A stretch of DNA of 64,000 bases from Anagrus nilaparvatae (lineage: Eukaryota; Arthropoda; Insecta; Hymenoptera; Mymaridae): the NCBI GenBank assembly GCA_022575985.1, contig JAKSXM010000142.1, forward strand, positions 2,914,001 through 2,978,000. The letters are read 5' to 3'. The translations under genes and the position numbers were made by a program. Positions 62,201-64,000 of this stretch are shown piece after piece. Under the pieces are notes generated by a model. It was given only the letters and a program-made list of their open reading frames with translations. It did no database searches and was not told the DNA's origin. How positions within the stretch are numbered: position 1 is the stretch's first letter; every line of letters starts with the position of its first letter.

Positions 62201-63474
62201 TATCTTCTCTCAGTCCTTGGTTCAAGAATAGAACATGGTAATGGATTGAAGTCAATAAAGGATCCTCCAGGAGTGTTAGCTCTTTGTACAGGAACTCCAT
62301 GGTTTCCACCTTTAGCTGTTATAAATCCTGTTAAAATTCCAATTGCACCAACAAGTGTTTCAGAAAAACCTCAGGTAAATTTTTTAATTATTACATTATA
62401 TTTTAAGGAAAATATTGAAATACAAAGAAAATTTAATTTACTTATAAAATAAAAACAGTATAAAAATAAGTATTTCAAATTAGGTGGATCTTCTTTTTAC
62501 CACCTATTAATAGGAAGATATTAGTTAATTGGTAAGATAGTGTGAAACAAATTGGTGTGAAAATTATTGGTAGCATGTAATTTAATTAAAAATTGCTAAT
62601 ACAAGTTTTCTTTTTCATTTGGAAATTCGTTTTAATAAATTGTTTTAACTAATAAACAAAAAATTTAATATTTTTTTTGATAAATTTTTAATTTACATAA
62701 ATGCTCTTTGAAGGCATTTAAATTATAAATTTTACTGTTAATTCCAAGTTCATACCTACTTTAATATTATAAGCAATTGATGTATGTTATTAAATTTATT
62801 TGTAAATTTTCCATAATAAACTAGAATATAATTAGACTAATTTTGGTCCCTTACAAAGTAAATTTTGCTAAATAAAATTTTAATTTTCGCATTTTTATCT
62901 TCAAAAAATAGAATAGTCTTTTTTTTATCATTCATTAAATTTATTGGATATGCAAACTTATCTGAAAAAAACCTTTTTATGTAATTTAATTTTTTTTTTA
63001 ATTTTATTTGAAATTAATATATTACATCAGATTCTTTAATACTTATGCAGCAATAATAAATATAATAACACGAATCTATAATAAAAAAAAGTTTAGAAAC
63101 AAATGTCCTGAAATTGTGGTTGTTATATATAGCTATAGTAAAAGTTTCAATGGTAATAATTTAAATCTATAGGTAAGCATAAATGCACAACATATGCTTA
63201 TAAGAAAATCTAAGTATAATTTATGAGTTAATTAGCATTTCTAAAAAAAAATATTATAGATGATTTACAAGTAAAATTAATATTTTTGTTTTTCAAAAAA
63301 AAAATTTTTTTTAATTAAATAATATTTTAAACATATTTTTATTACTTATTTTAGTCAAAAAAGAAAGCATCGACAAAAGATCATAACAGAGCTGATTCAA
63401 CTGGATCATCGATAAAATCTGGTGCTGCAGCATTCTTCGGTGCTATGGGAACTGACTGGTTTGGAGGTAGCTAA
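59274..63474 (+). CDS. Cog1: COG1, conserved oligomeric Golgi complex subunit 1
   Basis: Nine exons join in frame: 59274-59410, 59487-59654, 59736-60021, 60092-60293, 60357-60773, 60842-61745, 61818-62097, 62168-62374, 63355-63474; 906 residues. The N-terminus is a predicted coiled coil (FEEHTIKEIEVIQKKIQNES, then RYRDLIQAADTIAEMKQTSE) typical of COG/CATCHR tethering subunits. The middle holds ATQLFMLAQHINYSL and EYPEKDLRWFVWKDSPSDIP, and the C-terminus AAAFFGAMGTDWFGGS, which resembles animal COG1 ends. COG tethers intra-Golgi retrograde vesicles and is needed for glycosylation enzyme recycling; COG1 is a lobe A subunit (family knowledge). The last intron (62375-63354) is the only long one. 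The poly(A) hexamer AATAAA lies at 63537-63542. ATG 59274 begins MAHDHFLNIDIKKLF; no upstream in-frame exon is needed. Confidence 0.93.
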
Positions 63475-63836
63475 TCCGTCCGAGTCCCAATATTTTTTTT
63501 ATTTATTTATTGTTATTTCATTAATTTAATGAGAAAAATAAAATTTTGTAATATATATTATTTTTAACTTGTAAATAGCTTGTCAATATATAAATAAGTT
63601 TTTTAAATATTTAAAATATATAGAAATTATTGTAAAATATAAGATTGTATTTTTTCAAAGGAATAAAAAACAAAATTCTTTTAAATAAATTTATTTCTTT
63701 TTATTTGTAATTTTATTATGATAATTTGTTTATTATCTTTTATCACATATGTTATCAGTTATTATTGTTTATGTAAATCATTATTTTTAAGTCATGAAAT
63801 ATTGTTTTAGTTTTTTGAATAAAGTATAAAATATTT

Positions 63837-63975
63837 TTATTCATATTCATTAAAATTATGATTCAACATTTCAAAAAAACTTATTGGACAAGAATCATGA
63901 AATTCTTTGCAATCAGACAAAAATTCTGCATGCATTATTTCTGAATCTAAATCTTCTTCTGTTGAAGAGGATGGT
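63837..63975 (-). CDS. Last exon of an unrecognised minus-strand gene (5' part beyond right edge)
   Basis: Acceptor TTTTTTTTAG at 63976 opens a frame reading PSSSTEEDLDSEIMHAEFLS, then DCKEFHDSCPISFFEMLNHN, ending FNEYE and a stop at 63839-63837. It is an acidic start followed by a compact, Cys- and Phe-containing tail with non-random residue use for such AT-rich DNA. The gene is convergent with COG1, with about 360 bp between the stops. The product is not recognised from 45 residues; more sequence to the right would settle it. Confidence 0.55.
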
Positions 63976-64000
63976 CTAAAAAAAAAATTATTAATAAATT

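Overview
The window is nuclear DNA of an insect. It is extremely AT-rich, with short AT-rich introns bounded by GT..AG, and it carries a futsch/MAP1B gene, sorting nexin-27, COG1, a GH31 glycosidase of the MYORG type and an NME5-like ciliary protein. The base composition would fit a parasitoid wasp, but that is inference from composition and style only; no species can be named from this sequence. Gene models below were built by hand from GT/AG sites and codon phase. Five of them (leucine-rich-repeat gene, futsch, NME5, SNX27, COG1) close in frame across every junction.

Layout from left to right. 16-2158 (-): 5' part of a secreted leucine-rich-repeat protein that runs off the left edge. 2159-13677: about 11.5 kb without a recognisable gene, holding a nested pair of inverted-repeat elements (5.7-6.0 kb), four diverged copies of a short motif (7.8-8.2 kb), a perfect hairpin (9.7 kb) and one small CG-rich island with CRE and E-box sequences (12.2-12.3 kb). 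13678-27517 (+): futsch, six visible coding exons, one of them 12.4 kb long, with a 222-nt higher-order repeat array inside the coding sequence. 27518-31852: futsch 3' region and spacer. 31853-36358 (-): GH31 glycosidase. 37577-38698 (+): NME5-like gene with NDK and Dpy-30 segments. 38732-44675 (-): a chain of exons that is either the 5' part of the glycosidase gene, which would then host NME5 in an intron, or a separate gene ending tail to tail with NME5. 39.7-44.6 kb is a nest of small non-autonomous repeat elements, including a 750-bp fold-back element built from 139-bp monomers. 47303-58153 (-): sorting nexin-27, with a possible second first exon at 52320-52393 that would remove the first half of the PDZ domain. 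59274-63474 (+): COG1, head to head with SNX27. 63837-63975 (-): last exon of an unrecognised gene.

The genes do not form one pathway. SNX27 (endosome-to-surface recycling) and COG1 (retrograde Golgi tethering) are both trafficking genes and share a 1.1-kb divergent intergenic region. Futsch/MAP1B is a neuronal microtubule protein, and NME5 belongs to axonemes. No CRISPR array, rRNA, tRNA or intact transposase gene was recognised. The most unusual items are the three-module repeat inside futsch, the NME5 nesting question, the alternative SNX27 start, the fold-back element and the four-copy motif in the gene desert.
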